Positions 32,305 to 44,695 are shown, counted from the first letter of the stretch. The stretch: 64,000 bases of DNA from Entomoplasma ellychniae (GCF_002930155.1 NZ_PHND01000001.1:62001-126000); one strand, 5' to 3'. Program-made: numbers and translations. Notes: generated by a model from the sequence alone, not told the origin.

Positions 32305-33987
32305 ATGAGAAAAACAATTAGATTATCTATTTTGCTACTAGTTGTTGCTATTATCTATTTTGGTTATTCAGCTTGAATAGATTCAGTTGCAATTTACAAC
32401 ATTGGTTCTGTGCAAGTTGGGTCAGGGACAAACTGAAATTCACAAATGCAAGAAATTTGATTAAAAGTTTCAAGCGAAGACCAATTAAAGATTATTGAAA
32501 ATTTAAAAAGCATCAACTCATCTTTTATAATTGGAAGCGAAGGGAAAATTACTGAAGTGCTTTCAATGGGAGCTATGTCAGATATCAAAGTTATTAGAAT
32601 GGTTATTGAGTATGCTAATAAAACAGAGGGAGTAAATTTCTCACTAAATGGTTTTATGGGAGCAAATTCTTTAATGAAAACTTTATTAGACCCTTTTAAA
32701 ATGGTTTTAGTTGGGGGTGTTTTTGCACTATTTATTCCACTTACAAAACAATTATTATTTGGAACAATCATTGGAATGAAAAGTTACATGAAAAATCGCC
32801 AATCAAATGTTTTATATAACTATCAAAAAAGTATTGGTTATGTTTCTGATTTAAAAACTAAACTAGAAGCTGGTAATTATGAAGAAGTTAAAGCTTCATA
32901 TGCTGCTTTTTCAGGATTAGCATTTAAACCTGAATTTTTAAATAATATGATGGATGAAATTTGTTCAGCACTAATCAAAGAAAGAGATTTAACAATTTTT
33001 GCAGAACCAGCGCAAATTGTTCAAAACTCATTGACTGAAATGTATGAAAAAGAAAGAATGAGATCAATTAACGGCCGTGGGGATGAGTTATTCTTTGATC
33101 TAAAACGTGGTTATGAGTATTGTGCTAAAGGTTCAAAATACTCAATAGCATATTATAAATCTCAGCAACAAAAAGCAGATAATTCATTAGGTTGAAAAAT
33201 TTACTCATTAGAAATTTTTAAATTCAATTTTTTCTTAGCAATAACTTTCTTACCATCATTTATTCTTTCAGGATTAGTTGGTGGTTTAGTAACAGGATTA
33301 GCGACAAATGCATCACCCGATGTTAAAACTTTAGCTGTTGCTGCATCATTTTTAATTCCTTGAGTATTATTAACAATATTAGTCCATGCATTAATTATTT
33401 TTAGAAATCCAGCATACGCAAGTATGAAAAAAGTTTTAATTAGACCAGCATTAGTTTATTATGGTATTTATTTATTAACTTTTATCACAATATCTGCTGG
33501 ATGTGTAGCGCTTGCAAGAGTTGGAGACATTTCTCAACCAGGTACTGGAGGCTTAATCTGAGAATGATTCTCAGCTTTGGGTTATCTTGTATTATCATCA
33601 AGTTTAATTTTTTATGTATTAGCTACTCTTGTAGATAGTTTTAAAACATATAAAGTGTTAACTCCAAAATTATTGATTGATGGAGTTATCTTACCATTAA
33701 CAGCGTGAATTATTTCAACTGCAGTTACTTTTATATCTTTATATGGTATTCAAGGTAATTCTTGATTAGTTGTTGAATATGGTGAAACTATTAAATCCAT
33801 ATTAGTTGCAATTAACGGTGTAACTTTAATAGGATTCTGAATATATCTTTCAGTGTCATCATTTTTAATTAATAATTTAATATCACCAAAAGTTGCAAGA
33901 GAATTAAGAAAAGTTTTTGAAGCAGAAGCATTGGCTATGAGAAAAGCTGCTAAAGTGCAAAAAAAAGCTGCTAAAGTTGCTAAATAA
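32305..33987 (+). CDS. Unknown large multi-segment membrane protein
   Basis: 560 residues. An N-terminal membrane segment (about 5-25) is followed by an extracellular region of about 100 residues, a second segment (about 130-150), a cytoplasmic helical domain of about 150 residues with many charged residues, then five or six more membrane segments (about 305-525). The C-terminus is a basic Ala/Lys-rich helix (AKVQKKAAKVAK). Ribosome site AAAGGAAA. I recognise no family. It is monocistronic, with a terminator directly behind. A role in secretion or transport is possible from the topology but not shown. Confidence 0.75.
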
Positions 33988-34000
33988 TTTAACATTTTGA

Positions 34001-34032
34001 AAAAAGTGATATTTAGTCACTTTTTTATTTTT
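34001..34032 (+). terminator. Terminator after the membrane protein gene
   Basis: AAAAAGTGA / TCACTTTTT hairpin with loop TATTTAG and T-rich tail. A -10 box (TATAAT, 34048-34053) for nrnA follows. Confidence 0.85.
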
Positions 34033-34074
34033 ATCATTTTATATAAGTATAATAATTATTAGAAATGAGGATTT

Positions 34075-35013
34075 ATGGAATTGATAAGCAAAATTGTAAA
34101 AGCAATAGAAGAACACAAAAAAATAATACTTTTACGCCATATTCAACCAGATGGAGATGCTTATGGTTCTCAGTTAGGGTTAAAAGAATTAATTAAAACT
34201 AATTATCCTACAAAAGAAGTTTATGCTTTTGGTGAAGAAGTTAATTATTTAAAATTTATTGGGAATTTTGATCAAATGGAAAATGAAGAAGTATTTAATG
34301 GTGCTTTAGTTATTGTAACTGATTGTGGTAATGTTGAAAGAATTGACAATCAAAATTATAATAAAGGAAAAACCTTAATTAAAATTGATCATCATCCCGA
34401 TGCAACTCCATATGGTGATATTTCATGAGTGGATACTACATTTACAAGTGCTAGTGAAATGATTGGTTTATTAGCTATTCAAGCAAAATGAATAATATCA
34501 CCACAAGCTGGTAAAGTAATTTATCATGGGATATGTACTGATAGTGGAAGGTTTGCTTTTGGTGGGATTACATCAAGAACTTTTCAAGTTTGTTCAGGTT
34601 TATTAAATAGTGGTTTTGATATTCATGTGTTATATAAATCAATGTATAAAAAAAATTTTCAACACCTAAAACTTCAAGCAGAAGTTATGCAAACAGCTAA
34701 TGTTACACTACATGGTGTTGGGTACAATTTTTTAACCAAAGAATTAATGGAAAAATATGAAGTAAATTATGATGATAACGGAAAATTTTCAAATCTTTTA
34801 AAAGATATTGAAGATGTTCACATTTGATTAAGTTTTTCAGCAAGAATTGATGGTAAATGAAGAGTTGAATTTAGATCAACAGGAGTACCAATAAATGAAT
34901 TAGCTATTAAATGAGGTGGTGGTGGCCACTTGCAGGCAAGCGGTGCTATTGTTGAAACAATAGAAGATTGTTTAGCTATTGTTGAAGAAGCTAATCAGTT
35001 ATTGGCTGTTTAA
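34075..35013 (+). CDS. nrnA: DHH-family oligoribonuclease/pAp phosphatase (NrnA-like)
   Basis: 312 residues, normal for NrnA. The DHH domain shows HIQPDGDAYGS (near 22-32), VTDCGNVERID and IKIDHHPD (near 103-108), the Mn ligands of the family; the DHHA1 domain ends with the GGGGHLQASGA motif (near 283-292). NrnA degrades 2-5-nt RNA fragments and dephosphorylates 3'-phosphoadenosine 5'-phosphate. ATG at 34075 follows AATGAGG. The next gene starts four bases after its stop. Confidence 0.93.
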
Positions 35014-35017
35014 AATC

Positions 35018-35371
35018 ATGAGTTTAGTTAATACAAAAGAATATAAACATCTTGAAAAACTTTTATTTGAGAATGAAACCATTAAAGCTTCAATTGTTGG
35101 TGAAATTGAATCAATTGCTTATTTGGTTGCTTTTACTCAGTCGAGATTATTTCTTGTTAAAAAGCAAATAGACATTTTTGTAAAAGTACAACAGTTTGGT
35201 TTAGAAGAGATATTTGATATTAAAATTAGTTTTGTTGGAGACATATTTGATGTAGTTTTATATGTTAAAGATAAACCAATAATTAAAATTGATTATTTAG
35301 AAGCAAACATTAGTAAAGATTTTTCAAAAAAGTTGTTTGAAGCTATCAATTTATGAATCAATAATATTTAA
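35018..35371 (+). CDS. Small unknown protein coupled to nrnA
   Basis: 117 residues. I place the start at ATG 35018, four bases after the nrnA stop; an in-frame ATG at 34979 lies inside nrnA and is less likely. The sequence alternates beta strands (SIVGEIESIAYLVAF, RLFLVKK, DIFDVVLYV, KPIIKIDYL) and ends in a helix, resembling a small bacterial PH-like domain, but this is a weak structural guess. TGA near the end is Trp; the stop is TAA at 35369-35371. No clear ribosome site, so re-initiation after nrnA is likely. Confidence 0.65.
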
Positions 35372-35436
35372 AAAATTAAATTTTAAATAATCACATGTTA
35401 TTATTAATTTATATTTAATTAGAAAGAGAATTTTTT

Positions 35437-35787
35437 ATGTTAACTTTACAACAACAAAGAAAAAGAATGTACAAAGTTGGATATATATTTTCTTTAATTT
35501 CAATAATTGCTTTAACATTTGTATCACTTATAATTTTAATATTTGCAGTTGTAACTTTAGGACATACTGCAGTTGTAGCTTTAGGGCTTACAGTTTTATT
35601 TAAAATAATATTTTTATTAGTATTTATAGTTTTATATATAATACTATTTATAAATATTAAAAGAGCATATGTACAATGTGGTACTGATAAAGAAAAAGAT
35701 CATTTAGCACTTGGCATTGTTTGTGTCTTATTCATGACTCCTTCTGCTATCTTTATATTAATTGCAACATCAATGTTTCATGAATAA
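35437..35787 (+). CDS. Small unknown three-segment membrane protein
   Basis: 116 residues with hydrophobic segments at about 12-40, 48-72 and 88-112, and a short charged loop (QCGTDKEKDH). Ribosome site AAAGAG. No recognised family; apparently transcribed alone or with the nrnA unit. Confidence 0.65.
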   Translation: MLTLQQQRKRMYKVGYIFSLISIIALTFVSLIILIFAVVTLGHTAVVALGLTVLFKIIFLLVFIVLYIILFINIKRAYVQCGTDKEKDHLALGIVCVLFMTPSAIFILIATSMFHE

Positions 35788-35813
35788 TATAGCAATAAAG
35801 AAAAAACAAATTT

Positions 35814-35838
35814 AAGTTGTTTAAAACAACTTTTTTTT
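35814..35838 (+). terminator. Terminator upstream of tsaD
   Basis: AAGTTGTTT / AAACAACTT hairpin followed by eight Ts. Confidence 0.85.
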
Positions 35839-35867
35839 ATACAATATCTAAGAATAAAGAGGTATTT

Positions 35868-36812
35868 ATGAAAATATTAGCAATTGAATCATCATGTGAT
35901 GAGTTTTCTATTTCAATCATTGATAATGGAAAAGTATTAACTAATATAATTTCGTCTCAAATAAAGCAACATGAAGCTTTTGGTGGAGTTGTTCCAGAAT
36001 TAGCAGCAAGATTGCATTTAGAAAGTATTGATTATACTTTACTGGCTGCTTTAAAAGAATCAAAATTAGATATTAATGAAATTGATTATATTGCTTATAC
36101 TGAAAGACCAGGATTAATTGGATCTTTAATTATTGGTAAGTTAGTTGGTGAAAGTATTGCTGAATACATAAACAAACCTTTAGTTGCTTTAGACCATATA
36201 GAAGGCCATATATTTGGTGCTAACATTAATAATGAATTTGAGTATCCAGTTTTAGCAATGGTTGTAAGTGGGGGCCACACACAAATAGAAATGGTCTATT
36301 CGCCTAATGATTTTGAAGTGATTGGGGCAACTGTTGATGATGCTATTGGGGAGTGTTATGATAAAGTTGCTAGAGTTCTTGGTTTTAAATACCCAGGAGG
36401 GCCATTAATTGATAAACATGCATTGGTTGGAAATAAAAATGCTTTTAATTTTACTCAACCAAAAAATGATGGTAGTTATGATTTTTCTTATTCAGGTTTA
36501 AAAACTAATGTTATAAATACGATTCATAATTTAAAACAGAACTATAAAGAAATTCCAATAAATGATATTTGTGCTAGTTTTCAGTTCGCAGCAACAAACA
36601 TTATTGAAAAAAAACTGCAAAAAGCAATTGAAGAATTTAAGCCAAAAACTTTGACAATTGCTGGTGGTGTTAGTGCTAATAGTGAACTTAGAGAAGTTAT
36701 AAAATTGTTAGGTAAGAAAAATAACATAAAAAATACTATTATTCCTGAATTTCAATATTGCACTGATAATGCTGCTATGATTGCAAAATTAGCATATGAA
36801 AAATTGAAATAA
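35868..36812 (+). CDS. tsaD: tRNA t6A transferase TsaD
   Basis: 314 residues; catalytic subunit that moves the threonylcarbamoyl group onto A37 of ANN-reading tRNAs. ATG at 35868 follows AGAGGT; an earlier in-frame ATG at 35817 falls inside the upstream terminator. MKILAIESSCDE is the ASKHA phosphate-1 motif; HIEGH (about residues 109-113) holds the two metal-binding histidines; SGGHTQIE and the C-terminal GGVSANSELR and YCTDNAAMIA motifs complete the family. Works with TsaB and TsaE encoded at 26.9-27.9 kb. Confidence 0.97.
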   Translation: MKILAIESSCDEFSISIIDNGKVLTNIISSQIKQHEAFGGVVPELAARLHLESIDYTLLAALKESKLDINEIDYIAYTERPGLIGSLIIGKLVGESIAEYINKPLVALDHIEGHIFGANINNEFEYPVLAMVVSGGHTQIEMVYSPNDFEVIGATVDDAIGECYDKVARVLGFKYPGGPLIDKHALVGNKNAFNFTQPKNDGSYDFSYSGLKTNVINTIHNLKQNYKEIPINDICASFQFAATNIIEKKLQKAIEEFKPKTLTIAGGVSANSELREVIKLLGKKNNIKNTIIPEFQYCTDNAAMIAKLAYEKLK

Positions 36813-36932
36813 AAAGATAAAAAAGTTTATTGTGATAAATTAAAATTTTTGGTAATTTAATTCAAAAGAAGAAGTCATTAGTGGAATTTTTTTTCTAAAT
36901 ATTGTAAAATTTATAAAAACAAAGGAGAAGAT

Positions 36933-37712
36933 ATGAGATCATTTCTAGCAAAACTATCAACAGTTGGTGATGGGAACTTAACTTCAAGAGAAGAGGTTTT
37001 AGTAGATTTTATAAAAACTAATTCTAAAGATATTGTTGAATTTAATATTAAAATTGATGAATTAGCTAAAAGAGCAAAAACGGGTTTTAGTGCAATTTAT
37101 GGTTTATTGAAAAAAATTGATATTGATGGATATAGAGATTTTATGATTTGTTTAGCAAATGATGTTGAGCATTCTGAATTAAACTTTGCTCAAAATGACC
37201 AGTGTGTCTCAAATGCTTATATAAATATTATTAAACAAAATCACACTGTTATCAAGAAAAATAATTTAGTTGCAACAATTGAATTGATTAACAAAGCGCC
37301 AAGAATTTTTGTTTGCTATTGAGAAGGTGTTCTTAAAGGGCCAGCAATGGACTTATCTAATTTCTTTTTTGAACAAGGATTAAATGTTTATTTGCTTGAC
37401 TCAGATTGAGATTCAATCAATGAGCGTGTTAATTCTTCAACAAAAGACGATTTATTTATCTTTATAACTAAATATGGAACATCAACGCATCTAGCTAGAG
37501 TAATTGAAACAATTGGAGGCAAAAAAGGCAATTCAATTTTTATTTCTGGAAAAGTTCCTTCAAAATCAATTAAAGATAATGCATTAGTGAAACATACTTT
37601 AATTGTTGATAGTGTTGAATTTCAAAACAAAAAAATTTATATTTCAAAGACTTTGCCTTTTCATTATTTTAATGATCTTTTGATATATCATTATCTAAAT
37701 ACTAAAAAATAA
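36933..37712 (+). CDS. MurR/RpiR-family transcriptional regulator
   Basis: 259 residues. The N-terminal 80 residues form the RpiR helix-turn-helix (LTSREEVLVDFIKTN, then ELAKRAKTGFSAIYGLLKKIDIDGYRDF). The C-terminal half has the alternating beta/alpha pattern of an SIS sugar-phosphate-binding domain (RIFVCYWEGVL, LDSDWDSIN, DLFIFITKYGTSTHL, GNSIFISGK). Such regulators sense sugar phosphates or amino sugars. Ribosome site AAAGGAG. It is 15 bases upstream of a hydrolase gene and probably in one operon with it and the HAD gene, which may be its targets. Confidence 0.85.
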
Positions 37713-37727
37713 TAACGAAAGGTTTTC

Positions 37728-38870
37728 ATGGGAAAAATTTATAAGAAAATAAATTTAAAAATGGGTAATATAGTTTTTAAAACTGTTAATAAAAATCTAA
37801 TATCATTTTATAATGGTATAGAAAATTTAACGCGTTTAAAACATAGAAACTCAATATATTTTCCTGAAATAAAAAAAATGAATTCAATTTTGGACTCATT
37901 TCATAAGACTCCAAAATTAAAAATTACAGTTTCAGATAATTTAATACCTTTTAAATTTGAAACTGAAGATGGTGTAACATTGTCTGGAATTAAGTATATA
38001 ACAAATCATAATTCAAAAAAATGAATAGTTAGTTTACATTGATTTGCTGGTCATAAATATTGAGGGTTATATAATGCTAGAGTTTTTATTGAATTAGGTT
38101 ACAATGTTGTTTCATTTGATTTTAGAAATCATGGTGAATCTGAAAAAGTAAAACATGTTACTATGGGCTTGAATGAATCAAAAGATTTTTTAGCTATAAT
38201 GAAATGATTACAAGAAAATCATCAACCAGAAACAATTGGTTTGCTTGGTGTAAGTATGGGGTCTTTTGTGATAAATTATGGAATTAATACATATAATGAA
38301 GAGTTCAAAAAATATAATGTTAAGTTTGCTATTTGTGATTCTGGATATGGTTCAATTTCTACTTTGTTATTACAAATAAGGAATTTTTGACTAAAAAAAT
38401 TTATAAGAAAAAAAAGAATTCAAAAGTTTATTCAAGGTGTTATTAAAGCTCAATCTGAAGACACTGGTGTTGATTGAAATAATATAGATGTATTCAAGTT
38501 TTATGATAATAAAAAAATTGATAACATGTTTCCAATGTTTATCATGCACTCAAGAGATGACATTGTAACTCCTTTTGACGATAGTTTAAAACTGTTTATT
38601 AAAAGATCTATTCACTCAAGAGATGACGAAATATTAATTTATGATTCTTCAAGACATGCATTAAGTTTAAGATATCACTTTAAGCAAACTGTATATAGAT
38701 GATTAAAATTTGAAAATAAAATAATGAAAGATGATGAGGCGACCAGAAAAGCTCTTGAATATTTTGACTTGGATAAAATTAAAGATAATGATGATTTTGA
38801 TGAAAAAGTAGAGCTTAATACTTTTTATCTTAATTCATCAGATAATAAGGATGTAAATGAAATTAAATAA
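37728..38870 (+). CDS. Alpha/beta hydrolase
   Basis: 380 residues. After about 85 mostly helical residues comes a hydrolase core with the oxyanion-type SLHWFAGHKYWG, the nucleophile elbow GVSMGS (serine about residue 175), the acid in MHSRDDIVTPFDD and the histidine in SSRHALSLRYH. The full catalytic triad is therefore present. The C-terminal 50 residues are acidic. Substrate unknown; acyl or ester bonds are likely. Ribosome site GAAAGG. The HAD gene starts 14 bases before its stop. Confidence 0.85.
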
Positions 38871-39702
38871 TATAAAACTTATAGCTACTGATTTGGATGG
38901 AACTATTTTAAATCACGGAAAAATTTCAAATAAATTAGATGTAGAAATGTTAAAACTAGCAGCAGAGCAAGGTATTCATGTTGTTGTATCGACTGGTCAG
39001 GGGTGATCATCAGCTAAACCAAGAGCTGAAATGTTTAATGTTGATAAATATTCTAATTTATCAGTTTTTTTTAATGGTGCAGTTATTTCTGAAATAAAAG
39101 AATACAATCCGATTTATTGTCAAAGCATTGATAGTAAGTTAGTTGAAGAGTTTATGAAAATGATGAGTATACTTGATGTAGCTTGTTTAGCTTATACTAA
39201 AATCCCTGCACATGCTTATTGAAATGGGATTGATATTAAAGTCGAATCAATGGTTAAAAGAAATTGAGTTGATAAGTATAATACAGAAAAAGTCGATGTA
39301 TTAACATTTAAAAACTATATTGATGTTGTTCAATTAATGATATTTGTAGAAGAAGAACAGGAAAGATTATTGTTAGAGTGGATTAATAAAAATAATTTAA
39401 CAAATAAATTAAATCATATGCGCTCTAATGTAGAGTCAACACCAATCTATGAATTTATTCATATAGAGTCAAATAAAGGTTATGGTGTTTTAAAACTAGC
39501 TGAAATACTAAACATTGATAAAGAAGACATTTTAATATTTGGTGATAATCTTAATGATATATCAATGTTTGAAATGATACCAAATTCAGTAGCTATGGGA
39601 AATGCAGTCGAACTTATTAAACAAAAAGCCAAATATATAACTGACACTAACATGAATGGTGGTGTTGGTCAATTTATTAAAGCACACATTATAAAGGAAT
39701 AA
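38857..39702 (+). CDS. Cof-type HAD-IIB phosphatase
   Basis: 281 residues. Motif I LIATDLDGTIL (Asp about 11 and 13), motif II VSTGQG, motif IV FGDNLNDISMF. It belongs to the same class as the gene at 10046 but is clearly divergent. It overlaps the hydrolase gene by 14 bases, using ATG 38857 after AAGGATG, so the two are translationally linked. Substrate unknown. Confidence 0.9.
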
Positions 39703-39703
39703 T

Positions 39704-41080
39704 ATGGAACTAAAATATATATATGATAATTATAAAAAACTAACTGATCAAAAAATTTCAATTATAGCAAGAATAAGATCAAACAGACAAGGTAAAACTG
39801 TTAGTTTTATGGTTTTAAATGATGGGACTTATATGGATGATTTGCAAGTTGTTTATAAACCAGAAATATTAGGGTATGAAGATGCTAAACAAGCTAGAAT
39901 ATCATCAATTGTAGAAATAACTGGAATATTAACTCTAACACCATCAAGACCGCAACCTTTTGAAATTCAAGCAAGTGAAATTCAATTACTTGACCAAGCA
40001 ATTGAAGAATATCCTTTGCAAAAAAAAGAACACTCTTCTGAATTTTTAAGAGAAATTAGTCATTTAAGAGCAAGAACTAGAACTTTTCAAGCTATTTTCA
40101 AAGTTAGATCAACTGCTGCTTATGCAATTCACAAATTTTTTCAAGAAGAAAAAAACTTTACATATGTAACAACACCAATCATAACTTCTAATGATGCTGA
40201 AGGCGCTGGAGAAGAATTTATTGTAACTACAACTGAAAGTAAATTAAACAAAGATTATGTTGATGACTTTTTTGCTAAAAAAGCCAATTTAACAGTTTCG
40301 GGTCAATTAAATGGCGAAGCGTTTGCTCAAGCATTTAAAAATATATATACTTTTGGACCAACATTTAGAGCTGAAAATTCAAATACTTCAAAACATGCTG
40401 CTGAATTTTGAATGATAGAACCTGAAGTAGCATTTGCTGACATTAATCACAATATTAATTTAATGAAAGATATGCTAGTTTATGTAGTTAAATATCTTTT
40501 AGATCACAATGTTAAAGAATTAACATTTTTAGAATCTCAATTAGAATCTGGATTAATTAAAAAAATAACTAAAATGGTTAATGCTGATTTCAAAGTCAAT
40601 ACTTATGAAGAAGTTTTAAAACTTTTACAACAAGCAATTGATAATGGGCACAAATTTGAAGAAAATAAAATTTTCTTTGGTTTAGACCTAGGTACAGAAC
40701 ATGAAAGATATATTTGTGAAATTGTTAATAAATGTCCAACATTTGTCACTAATTACCCAAAAGAAATTAAATCATTTTACATGAAAGTTAATAACGACAA
40801 TAAAACAGTAGCTGCTGTTGACTTATTGGTCCCAGGCATTGGAGAATTAATTGGAGGTAGTGAAAGAGAATCAAATTATGAAACTCTAATTTTAAGGTGC
40901 AAAGAAAGTGGAATTAACCCTGAAGACTTAGAATGGTATAATAATTTAAGACAATATGGTTTTTATAAATCAGCTGGATTTGGATTAGGATTCGAAAGAC
41001 TTATAATGTATGTTACTGGAGCTGCTAACATCAGAGATGTTATCCCTTTTCCTAGAACTCCAAAAACGCTATTGTACTAA
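39704..41080 (+). CDS. asnS: Asparaginyl-tRNA synthetase
   Basis: 458 residues, class II synthetase. An N-terminal OB fold (ISIIARIRSNRQGKTVSFMVLNDG) binds the anticodon; class II motif 2 is TFRAENSNTSKHAAEFW and motif 3 GFGLGFERLIMYVTG. GGSERE near residue 385 is typical of AsnRS. ATG is one base after the HAD gene's stop, preceded by AAAGGA. It ends the rpiR-hydrolase-HAD-asnS run. Confidence 0.97.
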
Positions 41081-41214
41081 TAGATTGATTTTTTGCACAC
41101 CTACAATCAAATCTGATAAATAATCAGAGTAGTTAATTTTAATACAGGAATTGAAAAATACAACAACCAACACCAAATCAAATGATAAAATAAATTTTTT
41201 AAAAGAATCTAAAA

Positions 41215-41250
41215 TGTAAAAATAAAAAGTGAATTTTAATCACTTTTATA
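41215..41250 (-). terminator. Terminator of the minus-strand repeat protein, possibly bidirectional
   Basis: AAAAGTGA / TCACTTTT stem with a seven-base loop. Read on the minus strand it is followed by TTTTTATTTTT, ending the repeat gene; on the plus strand it could also end asnS. Confidence 0.75.
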
Positions 41251-41287
41251 AAATGTATATTTTTTATTAGCGTTAAACAATTTAGCT

Positions 41288-44200
41288 TTATTGATAGTAA
41301 GGAGGATTTTTATCAAATATTTTTTCACCTGTGATATATTTGGAATTTTTTACAGCAGTAATTTTTATACGTCCATCTCCCATTTTACTAAATGTGAAAT
41401 CCGTTCCTTCTTTGATAGAACCTCTGCTATCGGTCCCTAACAATTTTGAAAATTCGTTTATTATATCATTTGAACCGAAATTTTCAACTTTCAGTTTAGA
41501 AAAAATGTTTGCATCAAAGTCGTTTATATTTAATGGTGATCAAGGTTCAAATCTTAAAGTTAAACTTCCTTCGAGTTTTGTAGATTCTGTTTTAGCAGTA
41601 ATTCTGACACTTCCATCAATACCATAATATGGCATCGATACAGACACATTAGTATCCCCAATGCTGCCCGGTGAATTTAATGGAAAAAGTTTTTGTATTA
41701 AACCATAACTTGTGTAAGGGTTATTGAAATCTTTATGATCATAATCTTTCATTATTTTCTTTATTTCATTTTCATTTTTTTCTGTTTTTGATATGTCTAA
41801 TTTAATATAATTTGTTGAGTTTATTGTAACTTCTCCTACGAAGTAATTCGAATCAGATGTGGCAATAATTGTTATATTATAATAATTAGGTTTTGAAATT
41901 TGCTTAGTGTTTTGTTTTATTGTAAAATCAGTTCCTAATTTTGCTTCGTTAATATCATATTTTTTACGAATTAGTTTTACTATCTTACCCTCATCAGATA
42001 AATCATCATAAGTGAAGTCTTGATCTTCAATTTTTAATGAGCCAAGGTCTATTTTGGGATTTGCTGGAATTGTTAAAATTACTTCTCCTTTTAAATATAG
42101 AGAACCTTTAACAGTTGTTATCTTAATATAACCATCTTTTCCAATAGTTCCTAGTTGAGATGTGATAGTGTAATCTCTTTTATATGCAGTTTGGAAGCTA
42201 GCAAATGAATCTATTTTTTGAATTAATCTTGAATATTCACCTTCAATATCTGTATTAGAAATATTATTCATACTAAATTTAGCTAAATCAAATTTTTCTG
42301 TTTTTGGGATATCAATTCTATAAGAATTTATCAAATATTTATTATCATCTTTAGCTGATAAATTAATATAACCCATATTTGTTCAAGAAGGTTTGGAAAT
42401 AGAAATATCAAAGCTATCAATTGTTATTAAATTATTATTGGTGATTTGGTGTAATAAGTTCAAAAAGTAATTTTTTAATGTATCAGAATCATTTATATCT
42501 CATTGTTGATCATATTTAATGTCTAACAGTGCCATATCAAATGGTTTTAGTTTAGGAATAATAAAATTAACATTCCCAGTACATAATTCTGAATAGTTTT
42601 TAGATTTTATTATAACACTACCATCTTTTGAATAATCAGATTTATTAATAGATATTGCTATATCATTATTCTCATTTATGGAATTATCATTAAAAAACAT
42701 CTGAATACTTTTTAAAACATCAAAATTATTTAAATTATTATTTAGATCTAATTTAAAATTAGAATTTGTTTTTAAATCCGCTAAATTATATAAATTTGTT
42801 TGAGGGATAATAAAATTAACACTCCCAGTCACTCATTTTGAATTACGCGCTGTAATTTCAATCGATCCATCTTTGATGTTGTTTACTTTAGTAATGCCGA
42901 TAATTAAATCATCAGTTTCATTTAATGATTCAAAAGAAGTCGCGCTAATTACGGCTTGTAATACTTCTTCTTTTGATGTTTGATTAGAAAGTTGTAATTT
43001 AAAATTAGGATTTGTTTTCAAATCCGCTAGATTATATAAATTGATTTTTGGAATCTCAAATTGGACACTCCCAGTTACTCATTTTGAATCACGCGCTGTA
43101 ATGTCGATAGCTCCATTATCTTGAGAGTTAGCTTTATTAATAGTAATAATTAAATCATTTGCTTCAGTTAAACCTTTGAACTCGGTCGCGCTAATTACAG
43201 CTTGTAATATTTCTTCTTTTGTTATTTGATTAGAAAATTGTAATTTAAAATTAGAATTGTTTTTCAAATCAGCTAGATTATATAAATTAATTTTTGGGAT
43301 CTCAAATTGCACACTACCAGTTACTCATTTTGAATCACGTGCTGTAATGTCGATAGCTCCATTATCTTGAGAATTAGCTTTATTAATAGTAATTATTAAA
43401 TCATTTGCCTCAGTTAAATTATTAAATTCAGTCGCACTAATTACAGCTTGTAATATTTCTTCTTTTGTTATTTGATTAGAAAGTTGTAATTTAAAATTAG
43501 GGTTTGTTTTTAAATCTGCTAAATTATATAAATTAATTTTTGGAATCTCAAATTGCGCACTACCAGTTACTCATTTTGAATCACGTGCTGTAATGTCGAT
43601 AGCTCCATTATCTTGAGAATTAGCTTTATTAATAGTAATTATTAAATCATTTGCCTCAGTTAAATTATTAAATTCAGTCGCACTAATTACAGCTTGTAAT
43701 ATTTCTTCTTTTGTTATTTGATTAGAAAGTTGTAATTTAAAATTAGGGTTTGTTTTTAAATCTGCTAAATTATATAAATTAATTTTTGGAATCTCAAATT
43801 GCGCACTACCAGTTACTCATTTTGAATCACGTGCTGTAATGTCGATAGCTCCATTATCTTGAGAATTAGCTTTATTAATAGTAATTATTAAATCATTTGC
43901 CTCAGTTAAATTATTAAATTCAGTCGCAATAATTACAGCTTGTAACACTTCTTCTTTTGTTATTTGATTAGAAAGTTGTAATTTAAAATTAGGGTTTGTT
44001 TTTAAATCTGCTAAATTATATAAATTGATTTTTGGAATCTCAAATTGGGCACTACCAGTTACTCATTTTGAATTACGTGCTGTAATGTCGATAGCTCCAT
44101 TATCTTGAGAGTTAGCTTTATTAATAGTAATTATTAAATCATTTGCTTCAGTTAAACCTTTGAACTCGGTCGCGCTAATTACAGCTTGTAATATTTCTTC

Positions 44201-44641
44201 TTTTGTTATTTGATTAGAAAGTTGTAATTTAAAATTAGGGTTTGTTTTTAAATCTGCTAAATTATATAAATTGATTTTTGGAATCTCAAATTGGGCACTA
44301 CCAGTTACTCATTTTGAATTACGTGCTGTAATGTCGATAGCTCCATTATCTTGAGAATTAGCTTTATTAATAGTAATTATTAAATCATTTGCCTCAGTTA
44401 AATTATTAAATTCAGTCGCACTAATTACAGCTTGTAATATTTCTTCTTTTGTTATTTGATTAGAAAGTTGTAATTTAAAATTAGGGTTTGTTTTTAAATC
44501 TGCTAAATTATATATTTCTACTTTATGAATTAAATTATTTTTCTTCTTTTGACAAGATTTAGCTTCATAAATAATAATGGCAATAACTACTAAAGATGTA
44601 ACAGAAAATAATAATGATAAAATCAACTTACGTTTTTTCAT
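41288..44641 (-). CDS. Anchored surface protein with 82-residue tandem repeats
   Basis: A 1117-residue frame from ATG 44641 (after AAGGGG) to TAA at 41288. An N-terminal signal/anchor segment (about residues 5-27) ends in EAKSC, a poor lipobox, so it is either a membrane anchor or an atypical lipoprotein. About seven copies of an 82-residue unit follow (IYNLADLKTNPNF, SNQITKEEILQAVI, LTEANDLIITINK, GAIDITARNSKWVTGS), nearly identical in the first six; the C-terminal half has diverged copies with the same pattern of one helix and several strands ending in a proline-containing linker. The unit resembles in plan that of the gene at 63009. In-frame TGA is Trp. Probably exposed on the cell surface. 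Confidence 0.88.
42829..44550 (-). repeat. Near-identical 246-bp in-frame tandem repeats
   Basis: The landmark TTACTCATTTTGAAT (TCACTC in the first) recurs at 42829, 43075, 43321, 43567, 43813, 44059 and 44305, exactly 246 bases apart, or 82 codons. The copies between 43321 and 44550 differ by only a few bases each, for example the centre reading either ACCTTTGAACTCGG or AAATTATTAAATTCAG, in a mosaic order. Confidence 0.95.
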
Positions 44642-44695
44642 ATTACCCCTTATAATCTCAACATTTAACTTATGACAATGCACTAAATTAACTTC

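Noticed and set aside
34979-35017. Longer start for the small gene after nrnA
   Set aside because: It would overlap the end of nrnA by 35 bases without a ribosome site; ATG 35018 fits re-initiation.
35817-35867. Upstream in-frame ATG for tsaD
   Set aside because: The extra residues are encoded by the terminator hairpin; the ATG at 35868 has a ribosome site and starts the conserved ASKHA motif.
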